A stretch of 64,000 nucleotides of DNA, taken from the NCBI GenBank assembly GCA_943370215.1, contig CALRQC020000013.1, forward strand, positions 62,001 to 126,000, read 5' to 3'. The notes beneath the pieces are model-generated. The model searched no databases and was not told the origin of the DNA. It saw only the letters and a program-made list of their open reading frames with translations. Made by a program: the position numbers and the translations under genes. Below are positions 8,997-17,524 of the stretch, piece after piece (the stretch's first letter is position 1; each line of letters opens with the position of its first letter). Source of the DNA: Niveispirillum sp943370215 (GTDB lineage Bacteria; Pseudomonadota; Alphaproteobacteria; Azospirillales; Azospirillaceae).

Positions 8997-9020
8997 GATG
9001 CGGATGGTGACATCCGCATC
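8997..9020 (-). repeat. Inverted repeat just past the outer-membrane protein stop
   Basis: GATGCGGATG (8997-9006) pairs perfectly with CATCCGCATC (9011-9020) around a GTGA loop. It lies 16 nt downstream of the beta-barrel stop codon and is probably a 3'-end stabiliser or a first terminator hairpin. Confidence 0.5.
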
Positions 9021-9036
9021 CTTGTACCTGGAAGCA

Positions 9037-9666
9037 TCAGAAGCGATAAGCCACGCCGACGCGGATCTGGCTGTCATCCGGCTGCAGGCTGTAGGCATTA
9101 CCACCAGCGGTATACTTCAAAGTCTTGTAGTCGGTGTAGTTATATTCCAGACGGGCCAGAATATTGTCGGTCACGGCATATTCCACACCACCGCCGACGC
9201 GCACACCATTCAGGGTATCGCTCTTGGACACGTTGGCGCCAGCCAGGGCCGAGGTCACTTCATAATTGGTGCGCTGCCAGCCGACACGGCCATAGACCAG
9301 GGCGTCATTGGTCACCAGATAACCGGCGCGGGCAGAAATACCATAAGTCTCGTTGCCATCCAGCCCGGTGACACGGCCGCCGACCAGCTTGGTCTTGTCG
9401 CTCAGTTCCAGGCCGCCAAGTTCGCCTTCACCGCCGACATAGAACCGGTCGAAGGTCTTGCCATAGCCGAAGAAGCCGCCATAGGTCCAGCCATCCAGGT
9501 TAAGGTCGGCCTTGGCGCCGGGTGCACGGGTGGTGTCGCTGCTGGTCGTATAGCCCGTGTAGACGCCGACATAGGGGCCGTCAAAGGGGGACTGGGCGAA
9601 GGACGGGGCTGCCGCAACGGTCATCAGGGCAACGCCACCAAGAACAGCATAAGCGAAACGCGACAT
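9037..9666 (-). CDS. Outer-membrane beta-barrel protein (Omp25/OmpA-like porin)
   Basis: 209 residues from the ATG at 9666, preceded by GAGGAG. A cleavable signal peptide (MSRFAYAVLGGVALMTVAAA...FAQ) is followed by alternating hydrophobic strands starting DGPYVGVYTGY. The chain ends VGVAYRF, a C-terminal phenylalanine typical of proteins inserted by the BAM complex. Size and pattern fit the eight-stranded alphaproteobacterial Omp25/Omp31-like group. Transcribed alone with its own terminators. Exact role, structural or adhesive, is unknown. Confidence 0.9.
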   Translation of the reverse strand: MSRFAYAVLGGVALMTVAAAPSFAQSPFDGPYVGVYTGYTTSSDTTRAPGAKADLNLDGWTYGGFFGYGKTFDRFYVGGEGELGGLELSDKTKLVGGRVTGLDGNETYGISARAGYLVTNDALVYGRVGWQRTNYEVTSALAGANVSKSDTLNGVRVGGGVEYAVTDNILARLEYNYTDYKTLKYTAGGNAYSLQPDDSQIRVGVAYRF

Positions 9667-9964
9667 TTTAATCTCCTCAAGGTTCCCTGAAGGCAGATTC
9701 TGCCTGTGGCGTGAAATAAACACGCAGATCAGGACCACCTTCTTCTTGGTCTTCCATTCACGACGTGGGCCCGATGATTTATCGATCGCCGTGTCGCCGT
9801 GTGGTGTGATTGGTATAGCCGGGGATGAACGGTGTTCGATGTGCGTGTCATCACAGTAGCCATGAGCGCGGGCGATAGGCCGGTTGCGTCCCGCGGATGG
9901 ACACCTACTTGAATTGCCACAATTGAAATCCTATGCGCGGGCAGGCCGCTTACCTGGATGCCGA
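9667..9964 (-). promoter_or_regulatory. Intergenic region upstream of the beta-barrel gene
   Basis: About 300 nt between the diguanylate cyclase stop and the beta-barrel start, both on the minus strand. It should hold the beta-barrel promoter. The open frames crossing it have no recognisable protein pattern, and I see no strong hairpin. Confidence 0.4.
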
Positions 9965-11104
9965 TTAAAGGCCAGGGGCGGCCAGGTGCACCCGGTTGCG
10001 TCCGGCCCGCTTGGCGGCATAGAGGGCCATATCGGCGATGTGGTGCAGATACTGCCATTCACGTCCCGCCCGGTCGCAGCGGGCAATGCCGATGCTGGTG
10101 GTGACCGGGATCGGCTGGCCACGATAAGACACTGCCAGCCCGGCAATGGCAGCGCGCAGCCGTTCCGCCACCTGCAACGCCTGCGGTTCTTCCAGTTCCG
10201 GCAGGAACAGCACAAATTCCTCCCCGCCCATGCGGGCCAGGCAATCGTCTTGCCGCAGGCCAGCGCGTAACAACTCGGCGACCGCCACCAGCACCACATC
10301 GCCGCCAGCATGGCCATGGCGGTCATTGATCTGCTTGAAATGGTCAAGGTCCAGGCACAGAACCGTGTCGCCGACACGCAGGGAGGCCGGCAGGCTATCT
10401 GCCAGCCAGCGCCGATTGCCGATACCGGTCAGCGCATCAAGGCTGGCCTGGCGACGCAACTGCGCCTCTGCCCGGTCGGTGGCCATGCTGCTGACCAGGA
10501 TGACCAGGATGAAATTGCCCAGAATCTGGGCGAAGAATTCCACTGACAGCCAGGGAACGAAATCCGTTACCCAGATGATGATGCCTGCCCCGGCGCCAAA
10601 GGAGAGCGCGCTGGCCCCCAGAATCAGGGCCAGCGGCCCCCGCGATGGCAGCGGTTCCAGCCGCTGCCCGCGCCAGATGATCCAGGCCGCCAGCAGCAGC
10701 CAGAGAGCCGCGTTCAGATGGAAGATGACAGCGCGCAAATTGTTTTGCGTATGAAACTGTGTCAACAGCGCTGTCAACCAAAAGGGGGCGGGCCAGATGA
10801 AAAGCCAGCGCCAGTGCCGCAGCGGGCGGCCATTGCTCAGGCAGGCCATGCCGATTGCCAGCAACGCATGGCCCCAAAGCCCGGCAGTCAGGCTGCCCAG
10901 GGTCCAGAAATGCAATGGCAACTGTTGTTGTTCACCCAGGCTGGCCAACAAGGCCCCGCCGCCCAGCAGCCCCAGCGCCGTTGACAATATGCCCAGCCCC
11001 CGCGTCGGCCCCGTCTGGCGGCGATTCAGCAGGAAGGCCCCCGCACCCACCAGCAAGGATGACTGGTAGAGAAACAGCACGGTGGCGATATCGAGCGTAA
11101 TCAT
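9965..11104 (-). CDS. Membrane-bound diguanylate cyclase (GGDEF)
   Basis: 379 residues from the ATG at 11104 (MITLDIATVLFLYQSSLLVG). The N-terminal half has about six hydrophobic helices. The C-terminal half is a GGDEF domain with DALTGIGNRRWL, LDLDHFKQINDRHGH and the active-site signature GGEEF. An RxxD inhibitory site (RQDD) lies five residues before GGEEF, so product feedback is expected. It makes cyclic di-GMP from two GTP. A longer frame reaches 11419 but runs into the divergent peptidase gene, so the shorter start is chosen. Confidence 0.93.
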   Translation of the reverse strand: MITLDIATVLFLYQSSLLVGAGAFLLNRRQTGPTRGLGILSTALGLLGGGALLASLGEQQQLPLHFWTLGSLTAGLWGHALLAIGMACLSNGRPLRHWRWLFIWPAPFWLTALLTQFHTQNNLRAVIFHLNAALWLLLAAWIIWRGQRLEPLPSRGPLALILGASALSFGAGAGIIIWVTDFVPWLSVEFFAQILGNFILVILVSSMATDRAEAQLRRQASLDALTGIGNRRWLADSLPASLRVGDTVLCLDLDHFKQINDRHGHAGGDVVLVAVAELLRAGLRQDDCLARMGGEEFVLFLPELEEPQALQVAERLRAAIAGLAVSYRGQPIPVTTSIGIARCDRAGREWQYLHHIADMALYAAKRAGRNRVHLAAPGL

Positions 11105-11309
11105 GGCCAGTGGGGCAGAGGGGATAACAGGGCATGGTGCATATCTTCCTGCAAGAGGCCCCAAAAGGGCTAACCAAATCGATGGGGGCCAGCGCATGGG
11201 GGGTGGGATTTTTTCAACTGGCCCCAGCCGATCGTCTGGCGTCGGCCCTTGCCCGTCACCAGATGCGTTGCGATAGTCGTCCAACCGTACCCGGACACCC
11301 ACCAGAAGG

Positions 11310-13406
11310 ATGAGCATCCCCGTGAAGAAGAAGACGCTGCCATCGCTGCTCGGCACCAGCATACTGGCCCTGGGTTTCACCCTCACCCTGTCGGCTTGTG
11401 GGAAGGAAGAAACGGCCAAACCGCCGGCTGCGGCCCCGCAGGCGGCTGCCCCGGCGACGGTTGATCTGATCGCGCGTCAGGATCTGTTCGGCAATCCCAG
11501 CCGCAGCGGCGCCGCCCTCAGCCCCGATGGCCAGTCCATTGCCTTTCTGGCCCCGCGTGACGGGGTGATGAATATCTGGGTGGCTCCCGTCGGTCAGATC
11601 GATGCCGCCAAGCCGCTGACCGCTGACAAGGACCGGCCGATCCGCCGTTTCTTCTGGGCACCGGCCGGCGATCAGATCCTTTATCAGCAGGACAAGGGCG
11701 GGGATGAGAATTTCCTGCTTTATGGCGTCACGATCGCCACGGGTGAAGCCCGGCTGTTGACCCCGTTCGAAAAGACCAAGGTGGACATTGTTGCCGTCTC
11801 CCGCGCGGTGCCGGATGCCATCCTGGTGGGGCTGAACAACCGCGATCCGCGCTGGCACGATGTCTATAAGCTGGATTTGACGTCCGGAAAGCTGGATCTG
11901 GTATTCAAGAATGACGGTTATGGCGGCTTCGATGCCGACAAGCAGCTCAACCTGCGGCTTGCCGCCAAGCCGCTGCCCGATGGTGGGATGCAGTTGGAAC
12001 CGTTCGGCAAGGATGGCAAGCCGGGCAAGCCCATCTTGACCATCAGCGGTGATGATGCCCTCTCGACCAGCGTTGCCGGCATCCCGCTGGAGGGCAATAT
12101 CGCCTATCTGCTGTCCACGGCCGACCGGGACAAGGCGGCCCTCTATACGCTGGATCTGGGCAGCGGTGAGAAGAAGCTGCTGGCTGACAGCGACAAGGCC
12201 GATATTGGCGGCATCATGGAAAACCCGACCACCGGGGCGGTGGAGGCCTTCAATGTCGATTATCTGAAGGATGAATGGACCCCGGTGGGCGATGCGGTGG
12301 CCGCCGACATCACCTTCCTGAATGATCAGGCCAAGGGGCAATGGGCCGTCACCAGCCGGTCGAAGGATGATAATCTGTGGACCGTCGCCATCGACCGGGT
12401 GACGGAGCCGGCCGCCTATTTCCTGTATGACCGCAAGGCGAAAAGCCTGACCAAGCTGTTCACCGTGCGCCCCAACCTGGAAGGCAAGACCCTGGCGCCG
12501 ATGCAGGCGCTGGAAATCCCGTCGCGCGATGGCAAAACCCTGGTCAGCTATCTGACCCTGCCGGCCGGATCGGACAAGGATGGCGACGGCAAGCCCGACC
12601 AGCCGGTCCCCCTGGTGCTGAACGTGCATGGGGGGCCCTGGGCCCGTGACAGTTTCGGCTATGATGGCGAGCATCAATGGCTGGCCAATCGCGGCTATGC
12701 CGTGCTGTCGGTGAATTTCCGCGGCTCCACCGGCTTCGGCAAGGGCTTCACCAATGCCGGTGACAAGCAATGGGGCCGCGCCATGCATGATGATCTGGTC
12801 GATGCCGTCGATTGGGCCATCAACAAAGGCATCGCCTCCAAGGACAAGGTGGCGATCTATGGCGGCTCCTATGGTGGCTATGCCACGCTGTGGGGCATGA
12901 CCAACACGCCCGACCGTTTTGCCTGTGGTGTGGATATTGTCGGCCCGTCCAACCTGAATACGCTGCTGGCCAGCGTGCCGGAATATTGGGCCGCCTTCTT
13001 TGAGCAACTGGCCCGCCGCGTGGGTGACCCCCGCACGGAAGAGGGCAAGGCCCTGCTGACCGAACGGTCCCCGCTGACCCATGTGGACAGGATTTCAAAG
13101 CCCTTGTTGATTGCCCAGGGGGCCAATGACCCGCGCGTGAAGCAGGCCGAAGCCGATCAGATCGTTACCGCCATGAAGACCCGGAACATCCCGGTCACCT
13201 ATGTGCTGTATCCCGATGAAGGCCACGGCTTTGCCCGCCCGACCAACCGCACCAGCTTCTATGCCGTGGCGGAAGGTTTCCTGGCGCATTGCCTGGGTGG
13301 ACGGCAGGAGCCGGTGGGCAATGATTTCGCCGGTTCCAGCATCCAGGTGCCGGAAGGCGGTGATTATGTACCCGGTTTGAAGGAGGCGCTGGCCGCCAAG
13401 AAGTAA
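11310..13406 (+). CDS. S9 family prolyl oligopeptidase-like lipoprotein
   Basis: 698 residues. The N-terminus is a lipoprotein signal (ILALGFTLTLSAC), so the enzyme is probably anchored in the periplasm. A WD40-like beta-propeller occupies about residues 50-410, followed by an alpha/beta hydrolase domain. The catalytic serine lies in GGSYGGYA (about 518), the aspartate in GANDPRV (about 605) and the histidine in DEGHGF (about 638). It should cleave short peptides, like acylaminoacyl or dipeptidyl peptidases. The first ATG (11310) directly abuts AGAAGG; the GTG at 11322 has better spacing and may be the true start. Confidence 0.94.
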   Translation: MSIPVKKKTLPSLLGTSILALGFTLTLSACGKEETAKPPAAAPQAAAPATVDLIARQDLFGNPSRSGAALSPDGQSIAFLAPRDGVMNIWVAPVGQIDAAKPLTADKDRPIRRFFWAPAGDQILYQQDKGGDENFLLYGVTIATGEARLLTPFEKTKVDIVAVSRAVPDAILVGLNNRDPRWHDVYKLDLTSGKLDLVFKNDGYGGFDADKQLNLRLAAKPLPDGGMQLEPFGKDGKPGKPILTISGDDALSTSVAGIPLEGNIAYLLSTADRDKAALYTLDLGSGEKKLLADSDKADIGGIMENPTTGAVEAFNVDYLKDEWTPVGDAVAADITFLNDQAKGQWAVTSRSKDDNLWTVAIDRVTEPAAYFLYDRKAKSLTKLFTVRPNLEGKTLAPMQALEIPSRDGKTLVSYLTLPAGSDKDGDGKPDQPVPLVLNVHGGPWARDSFGYDGEHQWLANRGYAVLSVNFRGSTGFGKGFTNAGDKQWGRAMHDDLVDAVDWAINKGIASKDKVAIYGGSYGGYATLWGMTNTPDRFACGVDIVGPSNLNTLLASVPEYWAAFFEQLARRVGDPRTEEGKALLTERSPLTHVDRISKPLLIAQGANDPRVKQAEADQIVTAMKTRNIPVTYVLYPDEGHGFARPTNRTSFYAVAEGFLAHCLGGRQEPVGNDFAGSSIQVPEGGDYVPGLKEALAAKK

Positions 13407-13413
13407 CCGGGGT

Positions 13414-13449
13414 GGGGCCGTTCCCGGGGGACGGCCCCGTCTCTCTTTT
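13414..13449 (+). terminator. Terminator after the S9 peptidase
   Basis: GGGGCCGT (13414-13421) pairs with ACGGCCCC (13431-13438), followed by GTCTCTCTTTT on the plus strand. The stem is short but GC-rich and the tail is U-rich, eight bases past the stop. Confidence 0.75.
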
Positions 13450-13452
13450 CGG

Positions 13453-14220
13453 TCAAGGCAATTTCAGGGGTGTGTGGGGCGACAGTTCCAGCCGCCGTTC
13501 CGCCCGGCAGCCGCCAGCCGCCAATTGCCGGTTCAGCACAGTATTGATGGCGCGCAGGATTTGCGCCCGGTCGATGATGCGCAGCAACCCATCAGCACTG
13601 AAACGCAGGTTGAATTCCGGCCCCGCCTTGTGCAGCAGGGCTGCCGGATCGGGGCCGGGACATTCCACCAGCACCAGGGTTGGCGCCTCCGTTCCCTGGC
13701 GCACCAAGGCCAGGGGCAGATAGGCATAACGCTCCGCATCCTCGTCCTTCAGGGCGGCGGGCAGACGGGTGCGGCTGTCCAGCCGCCGCAAGCCTTCCCC
13801 GGTCAGGCGGATCTGTGCCAGATACAGCGCCCGTGCCTCCCCACCCGGTACGGAAAGGCGCGACAGATCGGTTTCAGCAAGGCGGGCGAAGGCGACGGAG
13901 CCGACGCGCCCCCCAGCACCTGACACCACATAGCGGGTGCCGACCCGCATCGTCTCTTCCCGCACCGTCAGCGTATCCCCCAGCCCGCTGGGCATATCGC
14001 GGGAGAAGACGCCATGGGGCAGCGCCTCGCCTGTGGGCAGCAGCGGCGTGGCGCTCTGCCCCAGCAGACAGCCGCCCAGCGGCAGGCAGGCGGCCAGGGT
14101 CACCAAGATGCGGTGTCCAGCGGCGACTGCTGCCGTGCGGCACATACCGCGTAGCCAAGCCTGCGGATGCAGGCGCCCGGCGATTGAGGGAACATGAAAA
14201 TACCAGCTTCCCCCCTTCAT
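13453..14220 (-). CDS. Hypothetical lipoprotein
   Basis: 255 residues from the ATG at 14220, which overlaps the stop of the preceding gene (ATGA); an internal ATG at 14145 would give 230. A lipobox LGGC follows the hydrophobic stretch HRILVTLAACLPLGG, so the mature protein is a lipoprotein. The body contains no domain I recognise; it includes VGTRYVVSGAGGRVGSVAF and several charged helices. The first ~38 codons lie inside a copy of a dispersed palindromic repeat (about 14114-14193), so this repeat supplies the translation start and the n-region of the signal peptide. Last gene of the regulator/M15/lipoprotein run. Confidence 0.7.
   Translation of the reverse strand: MKGGSWYFHVPSIAGRLHPQAWLRGMCRTAAVAAGHRILVTLAACLPLGGCLLGQSATPLLPTGEALPHGVFSRDMPSGLGDTLTVREETMRVGTRYVVSGAGGRVGSVAFARLAETDLSRLSVPGGEARALYLAQIRLTGEGLRRLDSRTRLPAALKDEDAERYAYLPLALVRQGTEAPTLVLVECPGPDPAALLHKAGPEFNLRFSADGLLRIIDRAQILRAINTVLNRQLAAGGCRAERRLELSPHTPLKLP
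14114..14193 (-). repeat. Three-palindrome composite repeat, copy C (inside a gene)
   Basis: Diverged copy of the element at 22384-22539. It keeps the order CAGC/GCTG stem, central palindrome (here GCGG...CCGC), stem GCCTGC-GGAT-GCAGGC (14159-14174), then the tail GCCCGGCGATTGAGGGAA. Compared with copy A, the third stem has changed on both sides and still pairs. It lies within the 5' codons of the lipoprotein gene. Confidence 0.75.
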
Positions 14221-14801
14221 CGTGTCCGCCAGGTGCGGTTGGGGCCGGTATCGATATGGGTATGGCCGGTGGAGGGGTAATAGGCAGAACCGCCGCGCTG
14301 CATGGTCTTGGCGATTTCACCCAGCGCCGGGCCGGGCAGCAGCGGTACGCGGAAATCCATGGCTTTTCCCTGCAGGTGATAGCTTTCGCGGGCCGCATTG
14401 CCATTCACCTTCACCAGATCGGCATTGGTGCCGGCGGAACGGAACCCGTCCGTCACCTCCACCACCGTGGTGGGCGGCAGGCCGGTGCGCATCAGCAGGT
14501 CGAACAGGAAATCCATCAGCAGCGGGTCGATGGGCCGTTCCTCCCCCGTGCGCCGGTCGCGCAGCAAATGGTTGATCTTGACCATGGCATCCCGGTCGTA
14601 ATCACCATTATGGAAATAGATCACGTCCACCATCTCCTTCGACCTTGGATAGGTCAACACCACGCGCCGCACATCGGGCAGCGGCGGCAGCACCACTTCC
14701 GGTTCCGGCGGCGGTTGCGGCGGTCGGCTGGTACAGCCGGCCAGGGCCAGGGCGGCGGCGGTCAGCAGAAGGAACAACAGGTGACGGCAGGAAAAGGGCA
14801 A
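14217..14801 (-). CDS. DUF882 / M15-type peptidoglycan peptidase lipoprotein
   Basis: 194 residues. A signal peptide with lipobox LAGC (about residues 8-23) and a proline-rich linker lead to the DUF882 (YcbK/M15A-like) fold. Conserved zinc-site elements are visible: VTDGFRSAGTN, ESYHLQGKAMDFR with His and Asp ligands, and a C-terminal STGHTHIDTGPNRTW with the last His. Family members are LAS-type metallopeptidases thought to cut peptidoglycan cross-links. It overlaps the following lipoprotein gene by four bases, which suggests both act in the envelope. Confidence 0.88.
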   Translation of the reverse strand: MPFSCRHLLFLLLTAAALALAGCTSRPPQPPPEPEVVLPPLPDVRRVVLTYPRSKEMVDVIYFHNGDYDRDAMVKINHLLRDRRTGEERPIDPLLMDFLFDLLMRTGLPPTTVVEVTDGFRSAGTNADLVKVNGNAARESYHLQGKAMDFRVPLLPGPALGEIAKTMQRGGSAYYPSTGHTHIDTGPNRTWRTR

Positions 14802-14852
14802 GGGTGGGCTCCGGCGACGACGGCAAGGGCAGGGGCAGGCAGGCAGGGCGGT

Positions 14853-15515
14853 TCAGGGGGCGAGACGGTAGCCGCCCCCTTCGGTCAATAACAGGGTCGG
14901 CGCGGTGGCATCGGCCTCCATCTTGCGGCGCAGCCGGTAGATATGGGTTTCAAGCGTGTGGGTGCTGACCCCTTGCCTGTATCCCCAGACCTGCTCCAGC
15001 AGGGCGTCGCGCGATACCGTGCCCCCTGCCGCATCATGCAGCAGACGCAGCAGGGCGGTTTCCTTGTCCGTCAGCCGGACCTTGTGCCCATCATCGGGCC
15101 GGACCAGCAGCTTCTCATCGACATGGAACTGATAGGGCCCCAGTGGCAGCGGTGGCACGCGGGTTGTCTCTGCCGGCGGGCGCAACAGCGCATCCAGCCG
15201 GCCCAGCAACTGGCCCAGGCGGAAGGGTTTGGCGATATGGTCATTGGCGGCGGCCACCACCCGGCCGCCCAGCAGAATGATGGGGCAGGCGATGCCCTGG
15301 CCCCGCCAGGCGGTGCAGAGGGCCGCACCATCGCCATCGGGCAGGGTGCCCGCCAGCAGAATGGCGGTAAAGGGGCCCTGCGCCGTCAGGGCGGCGATTG
15401 CTTCGGCGGCTGTCCCGGTCTCCACCACCTGCATGTCGCGCAGCAGCAACTGTTCCGCGACGGACTGGCGCAGCGGCAGGTCGTCATCGACCAGAAGGAT
15501 CAGCGGGCCGGTCAT
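14853..15515 (-). CDS. OmpR-family regulator with a degenerate receiver domain
   Basis: 220 residues. The C-terminal winged helix (about 120-218) is typical: VRLTDKETALLRLLHDA, VSRDALLEQVWGY, THTLETHIYRLRRKME, GGGYRL. The N-terminal receiver keeps the acidic DDD (10-12) and the lysine in AKPF, but the phospho-acceptor is missing: the segment reads ILLAGTLPDGDG, with alanine where the aspartate belongs. The Thr/Ser switch is replaced by glycine, and the alpha4-beta5 region is shortened. It should therefore bind DNA without phosphorylation. No kinase gene is adjacent. It lies 57 nt after the methyltransferase gene on the same strand. Confidence 0.9.
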   Translation of the reverse strand: MTGPLILLVDDDLPLRQSVAEQLLLRDMQVVETGTAAEAIAALTAQGPFTAILLAGTLPDGDGAALCTAWRGQGIACPIILLGGRVVAAANDHIAKPFRLGQLLGRLDALLRPPAETTRVPPLPLGPYQFHVDEKLLVRPDDGHKVRLTDKETALLRLLHDAAGGTVSRDALLEQVWGYRQGVSTHTLETHIYRLRRKMEADATAPTLLLTEGGGYRLAP

Positions 15516-15572
15516 GCGTTGGGGCGGGCAGGGGGAACCGGTGCGATTGATAGCATGGATGCGGGCGGCGTA

Positions 15573-16439
15573 TCAGCGCCGCGCGAAAATATCCATATGC
15601 CCTACGCTCAGCCCCGATATGCCATCGCGGGCCATCGCCTGCCGGCGCTGCTGCCAATCGGCGATGCGGCTGGCGGCGGCGGGTTCCATCGCCGTGGCGG
15701 CCTTGGCGTGGAAATTCAGCAGGGCCAGATGGGCCGCCAGCCGCTTTTCCCCGATGGTCCAGTCCGACCGGCCCTGTTCCACCTTATAACCGGCGCGGGT
15801 CAGCGCCTTGGCCAAAGCGGCGGGGGCGGCGGGCCCCAGGGCGGGGCCGAATCCCTTGTCCTTGCCCATATGGGCATGGAACCGTTCCAGCACGAAATCA
15901 TCATCCGGATCGGGGGTGGAAAAGGCAATGCGCCCATCCACCATCAGCGTGAACAGCAGCGGCGGATAGCCCGCCACCGCCAGTTCATCGGCAAAGCTCT
16001 CCACCCAGGGGGCGGAGACCAGGTCGAACAGGGCGTTGGCGGTGATGCCATCATACTGGTTCAGCCCCAGATCGGTCAGATTGCGGGCAATATCGCAGCT
16101 CCGCATCTCCACCCGGATGCCCATATCCTCGCAACTGATGTGATAGGCGCGGCGCTGTTCCTTGACGGTCCAGCCATTGCGCTCCGCCCAATGCTGCATC
16201 TCCCCCGGCGCCTTGGCCAGCAGCTTGCGGTCCTTTTCAATCAGGGTCCAATCCTGCTGGGCCCGACCCAGCTTCAACGCCAACTGGCGGACATTATTGC
16301 CGGTGCCAGAGCCCAGATCGATCAGCATTGGTTCGGCCGGCAGCACCCGGCCAAACCCCCAGGCGAAGGCGGCGACACGCGCCACCTCATCCAGGGGATC
16401 GCGCAGGCGCAGCCAGTCGGCATCAAATTCATTGCTCAT
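15573..16439 (-). CDS. Class I SAM-dependent methyltransferase
   Basis: 288 residues. The Rossmann-type SAM site is clear: LIDLGSGTGNNVRQLA (motif I, about residue 40), then the acidic end of beta2 in WTLIEKD and a motif IV-like strand in YDGITANALFDLV. The substrate is not predictable. The ATG at 16439 overlaps the stop of the glycosyltransferase by four bases. It is the fourth gene of the tightly packed dehydrogenase/PTPS-like/glycosyltransferase/methyltransferase run, so it probably modifies an intermediate or product of that pathway. Confidence 0.88.
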   Translation of the reverse strand: MSNEFDADWLRLRDPLDEVARVAAFAWGFGRVLPAEPMLIDLGSGTGNNVRQLALKLGRAQQDWTLIEKDRKLLAKAPGEMQHWAERNGWTVKEQRRAYHISCEDMGIRVEMRSCDIARNLTDLGLNQYDGITANALFDLVSAPWVESFADELAVAGYPPLLFTLMVDGRIAFSTPDPDDDFVLERFHAHMGKDKGFGPALGPAAPAALAKALTRAGYKVEQGRSDWTIGEKRLAAHLALLNFHAKAATAMEPAAASRIADWQQRRQAMARDGISGLSVGHMDIFARR

Positions 16440-17524
16440 GCGATGCGCTCGATTTCCGGATTGCTGGCCAGGCTCTGGGCCAGGGCAGACCGGATGATGC
16501 TGATCGTATCCTCCCAGTTTGGCAAGCCGGCACCGGCGGCCTTTGCTGCCTCGGCCGCCCGCCCCCGCGCGTTGCCGTCGGCGATCAGTGGTTCCAGCGC
16601 GCGGGCCAGCGCCCCGGCATCACCCGCCGGCACCAGACCGCCCGCCGCTGCCGGCACAAATTCCGCCAGCGCGCCCACCTGGCTGACCACCGTCGGCAGG
16701 CCACGGGCCAGCGCCTCAGCCGCCACCATGCCGTACCCTTCATGGAAGGTGGGCAGCACGAAAATATCGGCCCCGCGCCATTGCGCCTCCAACGCCTCGG
16801 CGGCCAGTTCGCCGGCCAGTTCCACCCGCTCGGCGATGCCGCGTTCGGCCATGGCCTCCCGCAGGGCGCGTTCATGGCCGGGATGCCGCTCCGCCCCCAC
16901 CAGCACCAGCCGCCAGGGCAGATGGCGCAGCCGGGACAAAGCTTCCACCAGCACCAGATGGCCCTTGCGCGGGGTCAGGCTGGCCACGCAGAGCAGAACA
17001 GGGGTTTCCCCGCCGCTGCCGGTGCTGGGGCTGGCGGGGTCGGTGCCCGGATTGGCGATGGTGATGCGCTTTTCCGGCACATCCAGCGCCATGACATCGG
17101 CCGCCGTGGCCCGGCTGGGCACGATCACCCGGCGGACATAGGCCAGCGTGTCGCGTTCCAGCCGGCGCAGCAGGTCCGCTTCTTCCACATCCAGCCCGGC
17201 CTCCAGATGCAGCGGGTGATGCACCAGGGCGGTCATGCGCAGGCGATAGCGGTCCACCCACAGGGCATGGGCGGCCACGGGCAGGGCCAGCCCATCCACC
17301 AGCACCACCGACCCGTCGGGGATCATGCTCATGATCTGGTCGGCATTGCTGCGCGACCGTTCATCCACGAACGGGTGCGGCCCGGTCAGCTCATGCACCT
17401 GCACCTCCTCCCCGCGCGCGATCAGCCCATCGCGGATGCGGCGCAGGAAGCCATAGCCGCCGGTCAACTGGTTGATGGCACCGGGGGAGATGATATGGAC
17501 GGGAACACCAATACGCCGGTTCAT
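16436..17524 (-). CDS. GT4-family (GT-B) glycosyltransferase
   Basis: 362 residues. Overall GT-B layout with a variable N-terminal acceptor half and a conserved C-terminal donor half. The donor half shows LCVASLTPRKGHLVLVEAL and the E-x7-E signature in FHEGYGMVAAEALARGLP (about residues 260-285), used to bind nucleotide-sugar. It has no membrane segment and should be cytoplasmic. It overlaps both neighbours by four bases (PTPS-like upstream, methyltransferase downstream), so the three are translated together. Acceptor unknown; a pterin-like or lipid acceptor is a guess from context. Confidence 0.9.
   Translation of the reverse strand: MNRRIGVPVHIISPGAINQLTGGYGFLRRIRDGLIARGEEVQVHELTGPHPFVDERSRSNADQIMSMIPDGSVVLVDGLALPVAAHALWVDRYRLRMTALVHHPLHLEAGLDVEEADLLRRLERDTLAYVRRVIVPSRATAADVMALDVPEKRITIANPGTDPASPSTGSGGETPVLLCVASLTPRKGHLVLVEALSRLRHLPWRLVLVGAERHPGHERALREAMAERGIAERVELAGELAAEALEAQWRGADIFVLPTFHEGYGMVAAEALARGLPTVVSQVGALAEFVPAAAGGLVPAGDAGALARALEPLIADGNARGRAAEAAKAAGAGLPNWEDTISIIRSALAQSLASNPEIERIA

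Noticed and set aside
11256..13082. 608-codon minus-strand open frame opposite the S9 peptidase
   Set aside because: No domains, composition of an antisense frame, and it lies fully against an intact peptidase with catalytic triad.
14943..17141. 732-codon plus-strand open frame across the regulator, methyltransferase and glycosyltransferase genes
   Set aside because: Gln/Gly/His-rich antisense translation typical of GC-rich DNA; three well-formed overlapping genes with clear motifs occupy the other strand.
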